From positions 1 to 19,131 of the forward strand of contig JAWODU010000102.1 of the NCBI GenBank assembly GCA_046483125.1: a stretch of DNA of 19,131 bases, written 5' to 3'. A model generated the notes under the pieces. It made no database searches, was not told where the DNA came from, and saw only the letters and a list, made by a program, of their open reading frames with translations. A program made the position numbers and the translations under genes. Each line of letters opens with the position of its first letter. The first letter of the stretch is position 1. The DNA comes from JAWODU01 sp046483125 (GTDB lineage: Bacteria > Verrucomicrobiota > Kiritimatiellia > UBA8416 > JAWODU01). This document shows positions 1 through 8,175 of this stretch, piece after piece.

Positions 1-206
1 GGCTGATCTGTGATAAAGGACTCATCGTTCTTGTATGCACTATTATATAATTACCTATAAGAGTCAAGACAAAAAAAGAGAAAACATCAGCTTTTTCGCA
101 TTTTCCCGCCAAGCAGCCTCAAAATCCTCGATTTTCCTATGAATCTTGTCTGTGTTCCCTTATGGCAAAACTTCAGAGGAAGGACTCAGCAATTGTAATT
201 ATGCCG
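1..206. other. AT-rich intergenic region at the left edge
   Basis: I see no convincing gene here. The stretch is visibly AT-richer than the coding DNA to its right and lies downstream of the ABC permease stop codon. No strong hairpin with a T-run was found for the long minus-strand operon that ends at 207; the only hairpin is a weak 6-bp AT-rich stem with a 3-base loop at 121-135. A short plus-strand frame from 162 has no ribosome-binding site and runs antisense into the permease, so it is not called. Confidence 0.6.
39..67 (-). promoter_or_regulatory. possible leftward promoter for a gene outside the window
   Basis: On the minus strand a TTGACT hexamer (67-62) is followed by an AT-rich tract containing TATAAT (47-42, only 14 bases spacing) and TAATAG/AATAGT (16-17 bases spacing). 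It would drive transcription off the left edge, away from the permease gene. The spacing of the best -10 is too short, so this is tentative. The same TTGACT block with better spacing occurs in front of the FecR gene. Confidence 0.3.
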
Positions 207-1874
207 TCAGAACTCGCGCTTCCGCAGGGCCCCGGCGCCCAACCACAGCGGTACCGCCGTGGCAACGGCAGTGAGCACGAGCACCCAGACGCCGGCACCG
301 AGAAGAGCCCTGTAAAGGTCCGGCAGGGCAAGGGACTGGGTTAGATGAATGTGAAATATTATTCCGAAAGGAAGAATGACCGCGAGCATGAAAAACAGCG
401 AGAGAACCAGGTTCAAAGTGCCGCCGTAACCTGAAACTATTTCAGCGGGGTTACGTGTTTCCAGATCCAGAAAGACAGCTCCAAGGCCGATGGAGAGGCC
501 GCTGACGGCCAGGGACATGGCTATCGCGAGCCCGTTGGCCACCACGGAGGCCGGGCCGCTGGCCTTGAGCATGCTGGAAGACACCGACATGAGAGTTACG
601 CTCACGATAGACATGGCGGCAATTGCGAGAAACAGCTTACTCAGCAGTACACGGGTCATTGTGGTGGGAGAAAGTCCCAGCACCCAGAAACCGTGCCCTT
701 CAAGGCTCATTTGCGGATAAATGAAACGGGAACCCAGAGAACACATAACCGCCGACACGCTGAACACGTTAAGAAAAGTAATGGTATTACGCCAGCTCTG
801 AGGGAAAGTGTGATAGTTGAAGGAACGCAGATTGAGAAAATACAGGGCGAGGAGACCGAAGAAGATGAGAGCCTGGGACCATTGCATGGGATCCCGGAGG
901 AACACGCGTATATCCTTTGCGAGCAGTGCACGAATATCACCGGGGAGAGGACGCAATAGTCTGTCAATAAAGGAGAAAAGCACCGGTCTGCGGCCGCCTC
1001 GTCCACCGGCGGCAACTACGCGTTCCCATCCCGGCAGGTATATCCTTCGGGCTGCCGTATCCAGCAGGACACACAGCGCAACGGCCGTAGAGGCAAGCAT
1101 GTTCCATAACATGAACCCCCTGAACCAGTCTCCGTTGTTGAGGGCAGTAATGCCTTCCGAAACCCACCAGCTTGGCAGTAGCGGATTTGAGGCGATTCCC
1201 AGACCCGGTATCACACGGGTTAGTTCAAACTGAATACCGGCGTCCGTGGTCTTGAACCACGCCGGACACCACCAGATGACCGCCATGATTACAGCGGCTG
1301 ACGTCCACACGGCGGCCCTGGCAACACGATGATAAGGGAGCCATCGCACTATTGCCATCACGGCAAGCGTTCCGACGGCTCCGCAAACCACGAGAAAAGG
1401 GATGGAGAATAGAAATGTCCAGACGGCCATGAGCGCTGAGAGGCGCTCTTGCCATGCGTAAGCGCCGATGAAAGGTATAATGACGAAGAAGAACGCCCAT
1501 GAGGCCAGGAACACGGATTTTGCGAACTGATGAAAGACCAGTTGGCTAACCGAAACAGGTCGTACCATAAGGAAAATGATCTCGTCTGACCTGTAAATCG
1601 TGGAATAGGCGCTTACTATGTTTGATATAACCAGCATGATTGCCATGCCGAGGAAGAAGATGGCGAAAAGCCTGCTGATTATCATGACGCCGGTGCCGCC
1701 TAAATTGGCGAGGAACCGGAATCCGTCCAGGAACAGCCACCATAAGCCAAGTTCGAAGAAGACAGCGAAACTGAGGACGAAGAGTGACTTGAACGCGGAC
1801 TGCGATTTCAGAATCCGCGACATTTTTGCTAAACTCAGAAAGGTTTTGGATATCAGCGCGGAGGCAGCACTCAT
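207..1874 (-). CDS. ABC-2-type transporter permease, 555 aa
   Basis: This is an integral inner-membrane protein with about a dozen hydrophobic segments. The first are near residues 30-52, 62-88, 117-139, 147-177 and 186-202, and the last lie near 525-548. It has the look of ABC-2-type exporter permeases in which two six-helix halves are joined in one chain, with a hydrophilic stretch around 275-330 between them. The start codon overlaps the stop of the ATPase gene by four bases (ATGA), so the two are translationally coupled and almost certainly form one transporter. It is the last gene of the seven-gene minus-strand operon. The transported substrate cannot be read from sequence; lipid, peptide or polysaccharide export are all possible. 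I am sure of a membrane transport component and less sure of the precise permease family. Confidence 0.85.
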   Translation of the reverse strand: MSAASALISKTFLSLAKMSRILKSQSAFKSLFVLSFAVFFELGLWWLFLDGFRFLANLGGTGVMIISRLFAIFFLGMAIMLVISNIVSAYSTIYRSDEIIFLMVRPVSVSQLVFHQFAKSVFLASWAFFFVIIPFIGAYAWQERLSALMAVWTFLFSIPFLVVCGAVGTLAVMAIVRWLPYHRVARAAVWTSAAVIMAVIWWCPAWFKTTDAGIQFELTRVIPGLGIASNPLLPSWWVSEGITALNNGDWFRGFMLWNMLASTAVALCVLLDTAARRIYLPGWERVVAAGGRGGRRPVLFSFIDRLLRPLPGDIRALLAKDIRVFLRDPMQWSQALIFFGLLALYFLNLRSFNYHTFPQSWRNTITFLNVFSVSAVMCSLGSRFIYPQMSLEGHGFWVLGLSPTTMTRVLLSKLFLAIAAMSIVSVTLMSVSSSMLKASGPASVVANGLAIAMSLAVSGLSIGLGAVFLDLETRNPAEIVSGYGGTLNLVLSLFFMLAVILPFGIIFHIHLTQSLALPDLYRALLGAGVWVLVLTAVATAVPLWLGAGALRKREF

Positions 1875-2638
1875 GGACTATTACCATCATGGCGTGCCCG
1901 GGACGAACCGTCGTCAACCGGGGCCCCGGTTATGCGCAGGAATATATCCTCGAGGCTGCGGCAATCCGGATAATTACGGTGAAGCTCAAGGAGAGTCCCG
2001 ACTGCGGTAAGGCGCCCTCTGTCAATGACCGCAACGCGGTCCGCTATATCTTCGGCGAGAGCAAGAATATGCGTTGTGAGGAAGACCGTCATGCCGTTTG
2101 CCGTTTTTGATCTCAGCTGGTTCTTTATCAGGCGAATCGTGTAGGGGTCCAATCCTATGAGAGGTTCGTCTATGAAAAGAACCTTCGGGCGGTGCAAAAA
2201 GCCGGCGGCGTATATAAGGCGCTGTCGCATGCCGTGGGACATGTCCTTTATGAGGGATGTATGATACTCCTGGAGTCCGAAAAGTTCTTCAAGTTCACTC
2301 GCACGGCCGCTTGTTTCAGCGGCAGAAAGACCGTAGAGATCCCCGGTGAATAATAGAAATTCTCTCGGCGTGAGCCTGTCGTAAAGAAAAGGCATGTCGG
2401 GAATGTAGGCCATGTTCTGTTTGGCTGCGACCGGGCTGGATTGTATGTCGTATCCGCAGATACGGCCTGTTCCCGTCGTGGGATGCAGGAGACCGGTAAG
2501 GAGTTTTATTGTAGTTGTTTTGCCGGCCCCGTTAGGGCCGACGAAACAGAAAAGCTCGCCGGGAGGAACCGTAATCGAGAGGTTCCTAAGGGCCTGGACG
2601 TCGCCGAAGTTTTTCGAAAGATTAACGGCTTCTATCAT
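1871..2638 (-). CDS. ABC transporter ATP-binding protein, 255 aa
   Basis: This is the cytoplasmic ATPase that would power the adjacent permease. All the nucleotide-binding motifs are present: Walker A GPNGAGKT at residues 34-41, the signature segment MSHGMRQR at 133-140 (a common SHGMRQ variant of LSGGQ), Walker B VLFIDEP at 153-159, a D-loop GLDP just after it, and the H-loop His190 in LTTH. Length is usual for a single-domain ABC-2-type ATPase; the SHGMRQ signature and the partner permease suggest an exporter. It overlaps the preceding anchored protein gene by 4 bases and the following permease gene by 4 bases, so subunit stoichiometry is probably set by coupled translation. The function as an ABC ATPase is certain; the cargo is unknown. 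Confidence 0.95.
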   Translation of the reverse strand: MIEAVNLSKNFGDVQALRNLSITVPPGELFCFVGPNGAGKTTTIKLLTGLLHPTTGTGRICGYDIQSSPVAAKQNMAYIPDMPFLYDRLTPREFLLFTGDLYGLSAAETSGRASELEELFGLQEYHTSLIKDMSHGMRQRLIYAAGFLHRPKVLFIDEPLIGLDPYTIRLIKNQLRSKTANGMTVFLTTHILALAEDIADRVAVIDRGRLTAVGTLLELHRNYPDCRSLEDIFLRITGAPVDDGSSRARHDGNSP

Positions 2639-3465
2639 TGGCCTGGCCCTCCGGCGTGTGGTAAGGACGGGCTTGCTGTCGCAGTTTCAAAGGCGTTCAT
2701 TGCTTCCTCGGGTGTGGCTGCTTCCAGCGTAAAGCCGTAAGGCGTTTCCTGGCGAATAACCCGTCCGTCGGGTCCGACCCAGACCAGTGAGGACAGACCT
2801 CCGTACTCGCAGGAAAGAACGGTGGCTCGCATGCTGTTACCGGACACGACGATGGTTTCAGCACGGAGACCCCTTACCGTCATTGTTACTGTTTCAAGGG
2901 ATAAAGGATCGAGAGTCCGGAGTTTTACGTGCTCCCCCGGCTTCAGATTCCTGATGGCCATCCGGGACAGCGGGGAATAGACGATCGTATTGTCGGGTAT
3001 GGTCAACGTGGCACGGTTAGACGAGCCCAGGGCGTTGACAGCCACGTCAAACGTTTCATCGGCTACGCGGCTGCCCCTTGCCCGTATGGAGCGGCCTTTG
3101 AAGCTGACCTCAAAATCAAATGCCTGAAGATCTCTGAGTGCGTCCAGGAAAACGGCGCCGTGTGCCTCAATCCTGACAGTGTTTCCGGAGAACGGCAAGA
3201 GCGCCGTGAACTCGCTGTGTATCCGGTGCTGTCTGGAAGGGTCATTCTCGTTGAATTCCATACCGGTGTGACTGTAACCGGCGGGTGTTCCATTGTAGAG
3301 AACCTTCATCCATTGATCCGAGATGAGCACATGCCGGGCGACGATATCTTCGTATCCGGCGAGGGTGCGGGTGAAATATCCCGGAAAGGCTTCGAAGCGT
3401 ATCAGCCAGGCCGCCATGGCAATCCAGATAACGACAAAGACCGTTTTCAAAAGAAAGAGCTTCAC
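2635..3465 (-). CDS. membrane-anchored beta-rich protein of unknown function, 276 aa
   Basis: Residues 5-23 form an amino-terminal signal anchor (hydrophobic, preceded by Lys), so the rest should lie in the periplasm. From about residue 50 the pattern is alternating beta strands: a W-x-x-x-x-x-G-x-x-x-G-Y start, a middle segment with NLKPGEHVKLRTLDP, and a late VGPDGRVIRQETPYGF block. This resembles the amino-terminal LolA-like/DUF3108-like domain often fused to transglutaminases in PVC and deltaproteobacterial proteins, but no transglutaminase catalytic domain follows. The family link is from recalled patterns and is not certain. The tail is rich in Ala, Ser and Pro. The gene overlaps both neighbours by 4 bases and sits between the coiled-coil protein and the ABC ATPase, so it may be a periplasmic accessory subunit of the exporter. 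Confidence 0.75.
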   Translation of the reverse strand: MKLFLLKTVFVVIWIAMAAWLIRFEAFPGYFTRTLAGYEDIVARHVLISDQWMKVLYNGTPAGYSHTGMEFNENDPSRQHRIHSEFTALLPFSGNTVRIEAHGAVFLDALRDLQAFDFEVSFKGRSIRARGSRVADETFDVAVNALGSSNRATLTIPDNTIVYSPLSRMAIRNLKPGEHVKLRTLDPLSLETVTMTVRGLRAETIVVSGNSMRATVLSCEYGGLSSLVWVGPDGRVIRQETPYGFTLEAATPEEAMNAFETATASPSLPHAGGPGQ

Positions 3466-4751
3466 TTTGCGTTGGCGAAACGGGAGAGTTCCTGGCGGAT
3501 TTCGGCAACCTGTCTTTGGAGTTCGTCCAGGCGGGGATTAGCCCGGGTACCGTGCTGTTCTTCCCATTTCTCGTATTTCTTCCTGGCCTCCTTGAGGTTA
3601 TTGTGAACGATGCGGTCCTGCCCCTTCATCATGCGCAGTTGGTCCGCGCACCGCATATGCTCGGCGCCGGTGCTGTTGTCCCTTTTCTTCTGGAGTGTTT
3701 TTACCTTCGCCCAGAATTCATCGTATTCTTTCTTGGCCCGTCTGTATTGATCGGCGTGTGGATTGGCGTTGTTCTGCTTTCTGCTTTCCTTCTGAAGTTC
3801 AAAGAGAAGCCCGGCGAGCTCGATTCGGAGTTTTTTTTCGACGGCGGTTGTCCCGGCGAGCGGACCGGGCCGGACGTGCAGGTCGTCGACTGCAATAAGT
3901 ATATCGCAGACTTGGTCGCCCTCGTAGACGGCATCACAAAGAGCGTATTTGGTGTTGCGTATTGTTTGTACGTCGTAAATGTCGACCAGTGTGCCGAGGG
4001 GAACTGTCCCGGCCACGGTGCCGGAAGTATCGCGGGCCTCCGCCCTCCGGAGGCGAACTATGCCCCAGTTTTCGACTTTGCGGCGTTTTTGCGTTGGGGC
4101 AGTCTTTCCATCGGATTCCTGCGGGGAAGTGGAATCAGCGGTTTCGGATGGCGGCGCTTCCCGGATCCCGGTTCCGGAATCCATGCCTTCGTGCGCGAGT
4201 CCTCCCGCCACGGATTTAAGGGCGTTACGGCCGATGGGATTGTCGGGATCCACGGCCAGAATCGTCCGGGCCACGTCGTTCAGCTCATCGTAAGAACCGC
4301 TGCTGTAAAGATAATCGACTATCGTAATGTAGCCGGACCAGTCGGGGGTTGGAGCTGTGTCGCCCGTTTTGAGTACGGCATTGGCAAGGGAATCTCCCGC
4401 CGCGGCAACAGCCGACCATATTCCCTGTGAATTGTCCGCGGGTCTGAAGTCATGCAGGCGAAGCTGTTCGGCGGCGCGGACAGCGGCGCGATAACGGTCG
4501 AGTTCGAGGTTGCTTTGAATTTCACCCATACATACCCGCGAAGCCAGCAGAGGGTAGGGGGCACTGCGGGGCTTGACTTCCCGAAGAACGCGAAGCGACT
4601 GCTCGGGACGTGCCAGACGGGAGAAATGTGCGCATTCCGACAGCGCCATTTCAACCGTGGACGTTTTATAGAACGGGACCCCGAACACAATCCCGGCGGT
4701 GCCGAGAATGCCCCCGAGAAGATAAGTCAACCAGAAAGTCTTAGCTTTCAT
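3462..4751 (-). CDS. anchored helical repeat / SH3-like / coiled-coil protein, 429 aa
   Basis: Not a family I can name. One transmembrane anchor (about residues 7-25) is followed by a helical, TPR-like region (30-175), a low-complexity Ser/Thr/Glu/Pro linker (176-222), a beta-rich segment around 228-295 that reads like a bacterial SH3 domain (WGIVRLRRAEARD..., then GTLVDIYDV), and a charged coiled coil from about 303 to the end, with heptad-like Lys/Glu/Arg and Leu. The topology suggests a periplasmic scaffold or adaptor. The start has only a weak ribosome-binding site and lies 43 bases after the small membrane protein gene. The end overlaps the next gene by 4 bases. The domain calls for the TPR-like and SH3-like parts are by eye and would need profile searches; the anchor and coiled coil are clear. 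Confidence 0.75.
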   Translation of the reverse strand: MKAKTFWLTYLLGGILGTAGIVFGVPFYKTSTVEMALSECAHFSRLARPEQSLRVLREVKPRSAPYPLLASRVCMGEIQSNLELDRYRAAVRAAEQLRLHDFRPADNSQGIWSAVAAAGDSLANAVLKTGDTAPTPDWSGYITIVDYLYSSGSYDELNDVARTILAVDPDNPIGRNALKSVAGGLAHEGMDSGTGIREAPPSETADSTSPQESDGKTAPTQKRRKVENWGIVRLRRAEARDTSGTVAGTVPLGTLVDIYDVQTIRNTKYALCDAVYEGDQVCDILIAVDDLHVRPGPLAGTTAVEKKLRIELAGLLFELQKESRKQNNANPHADQYRRAKKEYDEFWAKVKTLQKKRDNSTGAEHMRCADQLRMMKGQDRIVHNNLKEARKKYEKWEEQHGTRANPRLDELQRQVAEIRQELSRFANAK

Positions 4752-4794
4752 CCGCGTATGTTTATTTCCAAGTTGTCCCCGCGGCAGGCCTGCT

Positions 4795-5067
4795 TCAGTC
4801 CGGGCCGCCGCCGGCGGCCGCCTGCAGGAGGCCTATGACCGCCAGCACGGCAACAAGTCCGCCGAACGCGAGAAACGCCGCCATGAACTGCGTACTGTCG
4901 CGGGTATAAAAAGGCCACGCCCACTTAAACGCGAAGAGATAAGCGACCATCAGCCCGACGCGTACCCACCTGAATACGAGACAGATTCCGCTCAGTAAGA
5001 GAAGACCGGTCAATTCAAGAACGGGCAGAGTTATAGAAGCCTCCGCAAACGGGCGGAGAAAATCCAT
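4795..5067 (-). CDS. small three-helix membrane protein, 90 aa
   Basis: Unrecognised. Nearly the whole chain is hydrophobic, with likely helices at residues 13-33, 36-53 and 61-84, short charged turns between, and a Gly-rich end (AAAGGGPD). A strong ribosome-binding site, GGAGG at 5078-5074, lies 6 bases before the ATG and fixes the start. It sits 81 bases after the pseudoprotease gene and 43 bases before the coiled-coil protein gene, on the same strand, so it is probably co-transcribed. The last codons contain a very GC-rich palindrome (4803-4819). It could be a membrane partner of the transporter or protease, but nothing in the sequence says which. Confidence 0.75.
   Translation of the reverse strand: MDFLRPFAEASITLPVLELTGLLLLSGICLVFRWVRVGLMVAYLFAFKWAWPFYTRDSTQFMAAFLAFGGLVAVLAVIGLLQAAAGGGPD
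4803..4819. repeat. GC-only inverted repeat at the 3' end of the small membrane protein gene
   Basis: GGCCGCC (4803-4809) and GGCGGCC (4813-4819) are perfectly complementary around a 3-base loop; the inner 12 bases (4807-4818) are also a self-complementary palindrome. It overlaps the last codons of the 90-aa ORF. There is no T-run on either side, so it is not a standard intrinsic terminator. It could stabilise the upstream mRNA or simply reflect the Ala/Gly codons. Confidence 0.5.
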
Positions 5068-5148
5068 CTTTTTCCTCCCTGGCCGGGTTCATCCGCTTTT
5101 TCGCTACTGGCCATACTCTTATCAGAACAGCCGCCTGAAGGCAAATGA

Positions 5149-6609
5149 TTATTCGTGGCGGTGAACAAGGGATCGGAGGCCGTATATACGGGCGATGCGC
5201 TCGTTGGCTTCCTCAAGAAGGCGCGCGTTCAGGACCAGGTCCACGCTCATTGACTGAAGGCCGATGCGCTCGATATGGCCGTCACGTCCGCGTATACGAA
5301 ACACGTCTTTCATGTTGCGGACTTTCCTGCCGTTGACCCGCCGAACGGGAACGTTTCGTGTATCCTGATACCCTACGTTGACGCGATCGGGCAGAACTCG
5401 TGAAAGTATCACGATCCGGTCACCGGGCCGGTCCGGAGAATATCTGCGGGTCAAGTACATGTGGACAAGCCGCGAATCCAGGGCATATTGCCATCGCCTG
5501 CCGTGAGAGCGCAGGTAGCGTCCGGTCAATTCTCTAAGTACGAACCCGCCTTCGACGAGATGTTCGGGCTGACTTCCCGTTATGTTTTCCGGGATAAGAG
5601 CGTCGGTGTCAAGGAGGCGGCTGAGACTGATATCGAGGTCCATTGACTCCCTGTCGCGAACAATCCGGAGTGAGACGGCATCGCCCGGTTCCGCCCTCCC
5701 TTTGATAAGATAGGAAAAAGCCAAACGTCCGAAGTGAGGGTCCTTGTAGTACCCGAGGCTGTCAACCGCGAAGCCGTTCCATTCCAGTATAACATCATTG
5801 GGCTTAAGTGATTCCGCAGCGCCCGTGCCGGGGATACAGGCAAGCACCAGTATGCCGGATTCTTCGTCCGGCACGTTCAGGAGCCGGCGTTTTGCGGGAT
5901 TGATGAGAGGCGACCAGATGAAGCCGGCTGAGGCAAAGCCGCGATAAGGCGGGTTAACGGCGTCTTCGACAAAATGACTGAGCACCTGACAGGGAAGCAT
6001 GTCTCCGGTCCTTGACGAGCTGTTGTAGGAGATCATGAGCCCCGCCAGGGAACCGTCCTCGAGTATGACCGGAGCCCCGGCGCCGCCGACGTTCAGGTCC
6101 GTTAAAAGAATGCATGAAAGCATTTGCGACGTGGATGAAGGTAATTGCTTTACGGCAACCTGGATGACCTTGCCGTTGCCGATCTGGACTTTTCCGTTTT
6201 CGTCGGTCTGTATGATCCTGACCGCGTCTTTGAGTGACACTGCGGAGGCAAGCGGAACAGGCGACAGGCCGCGCGTCATTCTGTCTTCAGGAGGGGCGAG
6301 GATGGCCAGGTTGGCCTGGGAGTCGATCTGGAGCGGGGACACCTTGAGTTTTTTCCCTCTCCCGGGCCGGCGGATTTCAATGAGAGTATGATTCCGGACG
6401 AGACTTTCGGTGGTAAGTATATGGCCGTTTTTAATCACCGTGCCGTAGCCGTGCCGGCCCAGAGGAGTTGTTTTCTGCCATGGAAGCAAAGGATCGGTTT
6501 CCTGATATGTCACAATTACGTCCACCAGGAAATCGGCGTAGGAAACAGCCTGCGTGGAGGCGCAGAAGAAGAGCTCAAGGATAGTAAAGAGTATCAACGC
6601 GCGCTTCAT
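5149..6609 (-). CDS. catalytically dead Deg/HtrA-like protein (pseudoprotease), 486 aa
   Basis: Same architecture as the protease encoded just upstream: signal peptide (about 1-21), trypsin-like fold (25-210), a PDZ-like domain (about 225-330), and the extra carboxy-terminal PDZ-like region typical of plant Deg9/Deg10-type proteins, with RIVILSRVLPDRVNVGYQD matching the neighbour's VVLTARLPHKVNAYAD. The triad is gone: the TNAH block is ILTTESLV, with Ser69 in place of His; DLAVL is NLAIL, with Asn100 in place of Asp; GNSGGP is GGAGAP, with Ala177 in place of Ser. The reading frame is intact and the rest is conserved, so this looks like a maintained binding protein or regulator rather than a decaying gene. 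Its ATG overlaps the stop of the active protease gene by 4 bases, which predicts co-translation and perhaps mixed oligomers. Confidence 0.9.
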   Translation of the reverse strand: MKRALILFTILELFFCASTQAVSYADFLVDVIVTYQETDPLLPWQKTTPLGRHGYGTVIKNGHILTTESLVRNHTLIEIRRPGRGKKLKVSPLQIDSQANLAILAPPEDRMTRGLSPVPLASAVSLKDAVRIIQTDENGKVQIGNGKVIQVAVKQLPSSTSQMLSCILLTDLNVGGAGAPVILEDGSLAGLMISYNSSSRTGDMLPCQVLSHFVEDAVNPPYRGFASAGFIWSPLINPAKRRLLNVPDEESGILVLACIPGTGAAESLKPNDVILEWNGFAVDSLGYYKDPHFGRLAFSYLIKGRAEPGDAVSLRIVRDRESMDLDISLSRLLDTDALIPENITGSQPEHLVEGGFVLRELTGRYLRSHGRRWQYALDSRLVHMYLTRRYSPDRPGDRIVILSRVLPDRVNVGYQDTRNVPVRRVNGRKVRNMKDVFRIRGRDGHIERIGLQSMSVDLVLNARLLEEANERIARIYGLRSLVHRHE

Positions 6610-8168
6610 TGATTGTCCTCAAAGTTAGCCGGCGACGGCACTCCGTAATCGGACAGAATCTCTGCTTCCGCCCTGCGGGCATCCCCGGCGTCCATGACGA
6701 ACATATCTTCCATGCCGATGAACTCCACTGTGTGATAAGGACCATTATGGTTTTCAGCGGCTGTCTTTACATCCTGCAGGCGGCGAACCGGACGATTGTT
6801 AACCTTCGATACAATTCCGTTGAGGAAGCCGTCGGCGTAGGCGTTAACCTTGTGCGGAAGCCTTGCAGTCAAAACGACAAATTCATCTCTTCCTTTGTAG
6901 AGTCCGTCAAGTTTGGCGTATTCGCTGTAGTATATCAGCTGTTGTTCGTTCCTGTCTCCCGCGTCGGGGTTCAAGGCTCTCAGATACGGGCGGGTAAGGG
7001 GTGAGAAAACCAGGCCGCCGAATATGTAATATTCCGGTTGTTTGTCGTAAATATTGCGATAGGCGTACGGGTCGCGCGACGTTTTCAGGGGGACGGTGAT
7101 ATCCATTTGAGCTTCACCCCTGTGCACATTGAAATCGACGGTGTCACCAATCTGCTTGCGTTCCAGCAGTTCTGCGAAAAGCATCCTGTTGTTGTTGAAT
7201 TCTATCGATCCGTCGGAGGCAATAGGATACCCGTCCACGGACATCAGCACGTCGCCCGGCTTGAGAACGCCCGTGCCGCTGCCGAACGGATCCAGGTAAT
7301 AAACAGCGACGCCGCCGTCCGCGGATGGGAGCCTCATATCGGCACGCAGGGCGGGATTGCGCGTGTTCATGAAGGCGGCCCCGAGTTCGGGATAACCGTG
7401 GTAGGTACCGTCTTCAATGTCGGCCAGAAAACGGCTGAGAACGGGCAGGGGGATGGCATAGCCGATGTTTTCTGCGTGCGTCAGGACCTGAAAAGCCAGT
7501 CCGATTACCTTGTCGTCGAAAACGACCGGGCCGCCGCTGTTGCCGGCGTTAATAGCCGCGTCAACCTGGAGAACGAGATGGTGATCGCGACTGCTGTGGG
7601 AATAGATAGCGTAATCCATACGCGAGACGACTCCTTTGGTTATGGACAGCCTCAGGCCGCCGCGGGGATAACCGATGACCGTTACTTCCTCGTTCAGGCC
7701 CGGCATGGTGCCCGCGAACCGGGCCGGATGGGTATTGTCAAAAAAAGAATCATCGCGGACCGACAGAACGGCAAGATCGCAGTCATGCGCGGCAAAGGTC
7801 ACAGTGGCCATGTACCGCCTGGAGTCCCCCTGCTTCTGAACCTGGATAAACCGTGCGTCCGAGACGACATGCGCGTTAGTCAGGATTTTTTTCCCGTCTA
7901 TGATGAATCCCGAGCCGCTTCCGCTGAAAAGTTCATTGTTCTGCCACGGAACGAAATAGTCCGGGCGCTGTATTGTGACGAAAAGCTTCACGACCGAAGC
8001 AAAGGGCGCCCGTTCGTGAGGAAGAGGGCCGGCGCGTTGGGCGGATACTTCCCGGCATAGGAGCAGAGCGCCTATGAGGCAGGGCAGGACAATGAATTGA
8101 CGGGTTTCGGGCCGCTGGATGACAGGGGGCCTTCTCCGGGGTAAATCATGGTATGAACGGGAAAACAT
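6606..8168 (-). CDS. Deg/HtrA-like serine endoprotease, 520 aa
   Basis: An envelope protease with an intact Ser-His-Asp triad: His100 in ILTNAHVV, Asp131 in DCDLAVL, Ser211 in INAGNSGGP. An amino-terminal stretch rich in Arg and Pro precedes a hydrophobic segment (about 24-38) ending in VSAQ, which reads as a long signal peptide or anchor. After the protease fold come AENIGYAIP (232-240), a PDZ domain (about 260-370, with VLKPGDVLMSVDG), and a second PDZ-like carboxy-terminal region (380-495). This layout resembles Deg9/Deg10-type proteins more than classical two-PDZ DegP. There is no ribosome-binding site before the ATG, but a plausible promoter puts the transcript start at or next to it. 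It heads a seven-gene operon and is coupled to a homologous pseudoprotease. Likely role: degradation or remodelling of misfolded envelope proteins. Confidence 0.93.
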   Translation of the reverse strand: MFSRSYHDLPRRRPPVIQRPETRQFIVLPCLIGALLLCREVSAQRAGPLPHERAPFASVVKLFVTIQRPDYFVPWQNNELFSGSGSGFIIDGKKILTNAHVVSDARFIQVQKQGDSRRYMATVTFAAHDCDLAVLSVRDDSFFDNTHPARFAGTMPGLNEEVTVIGYPRGGLRLSITKGVVSRMDYAIYSHSSRDHHLVLQVDAAINAGNSGGPVVFDDKVIGLAFQVLTHAENIGYAIPLPVLSRFLADIEDGTYHGYPELGAAFMNTRNPALRADMRLPSADGGVAVYYLDPFGSGTGVLKPGDVLMSVDGYPIASDGSIEFNNNRMLFAELLERKQIGDTVDFNVHRGEAQMDITVPLKTSRDPYAYRNIYDKQPEYYIFGGLVFSPLTRPYLRALNPDAGDRNEQQLIYYSEYAKLDGLYKGRDEFVVLTARLPHKVNAYADGFLNGIVSKVNNRPVRRLQDVKTAAENHNGPYHTVEFIGMEDMFVMDAGDARRAEAEILSDYGVPSPANFEDNQ

Positions 8169-8175
8169 TTGTGTT

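Noticed and set aside
162..344. 60-aa open frame near the left edge
   Set aside because: No ribosome-binding site, and most of it is antisense to the end of the permease gene.
3516..4430. 304-aa open frame on the plus strand
   Set aside because: It lies antisense to the 429-aa coiled-coil protein gene, has no convincing ribosome-binding site or domain, and the minus-strand frame has the anchor, linker and coiled-coil pattern of a real protein.
5031..5216. 61-aa minus-strand frame bridging the gap after the pseudoprotease
   Set aside because: It overlaps two real genes in other frames, and its sequence shows no signal peptide, helix or domain.
7038..8060. 340-aa open frame on the plus strand
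   Set aside because: It is entirely antisense to the Deg protease, whose frame carries the full catalytic triad; the antisense product has no recognisable features.
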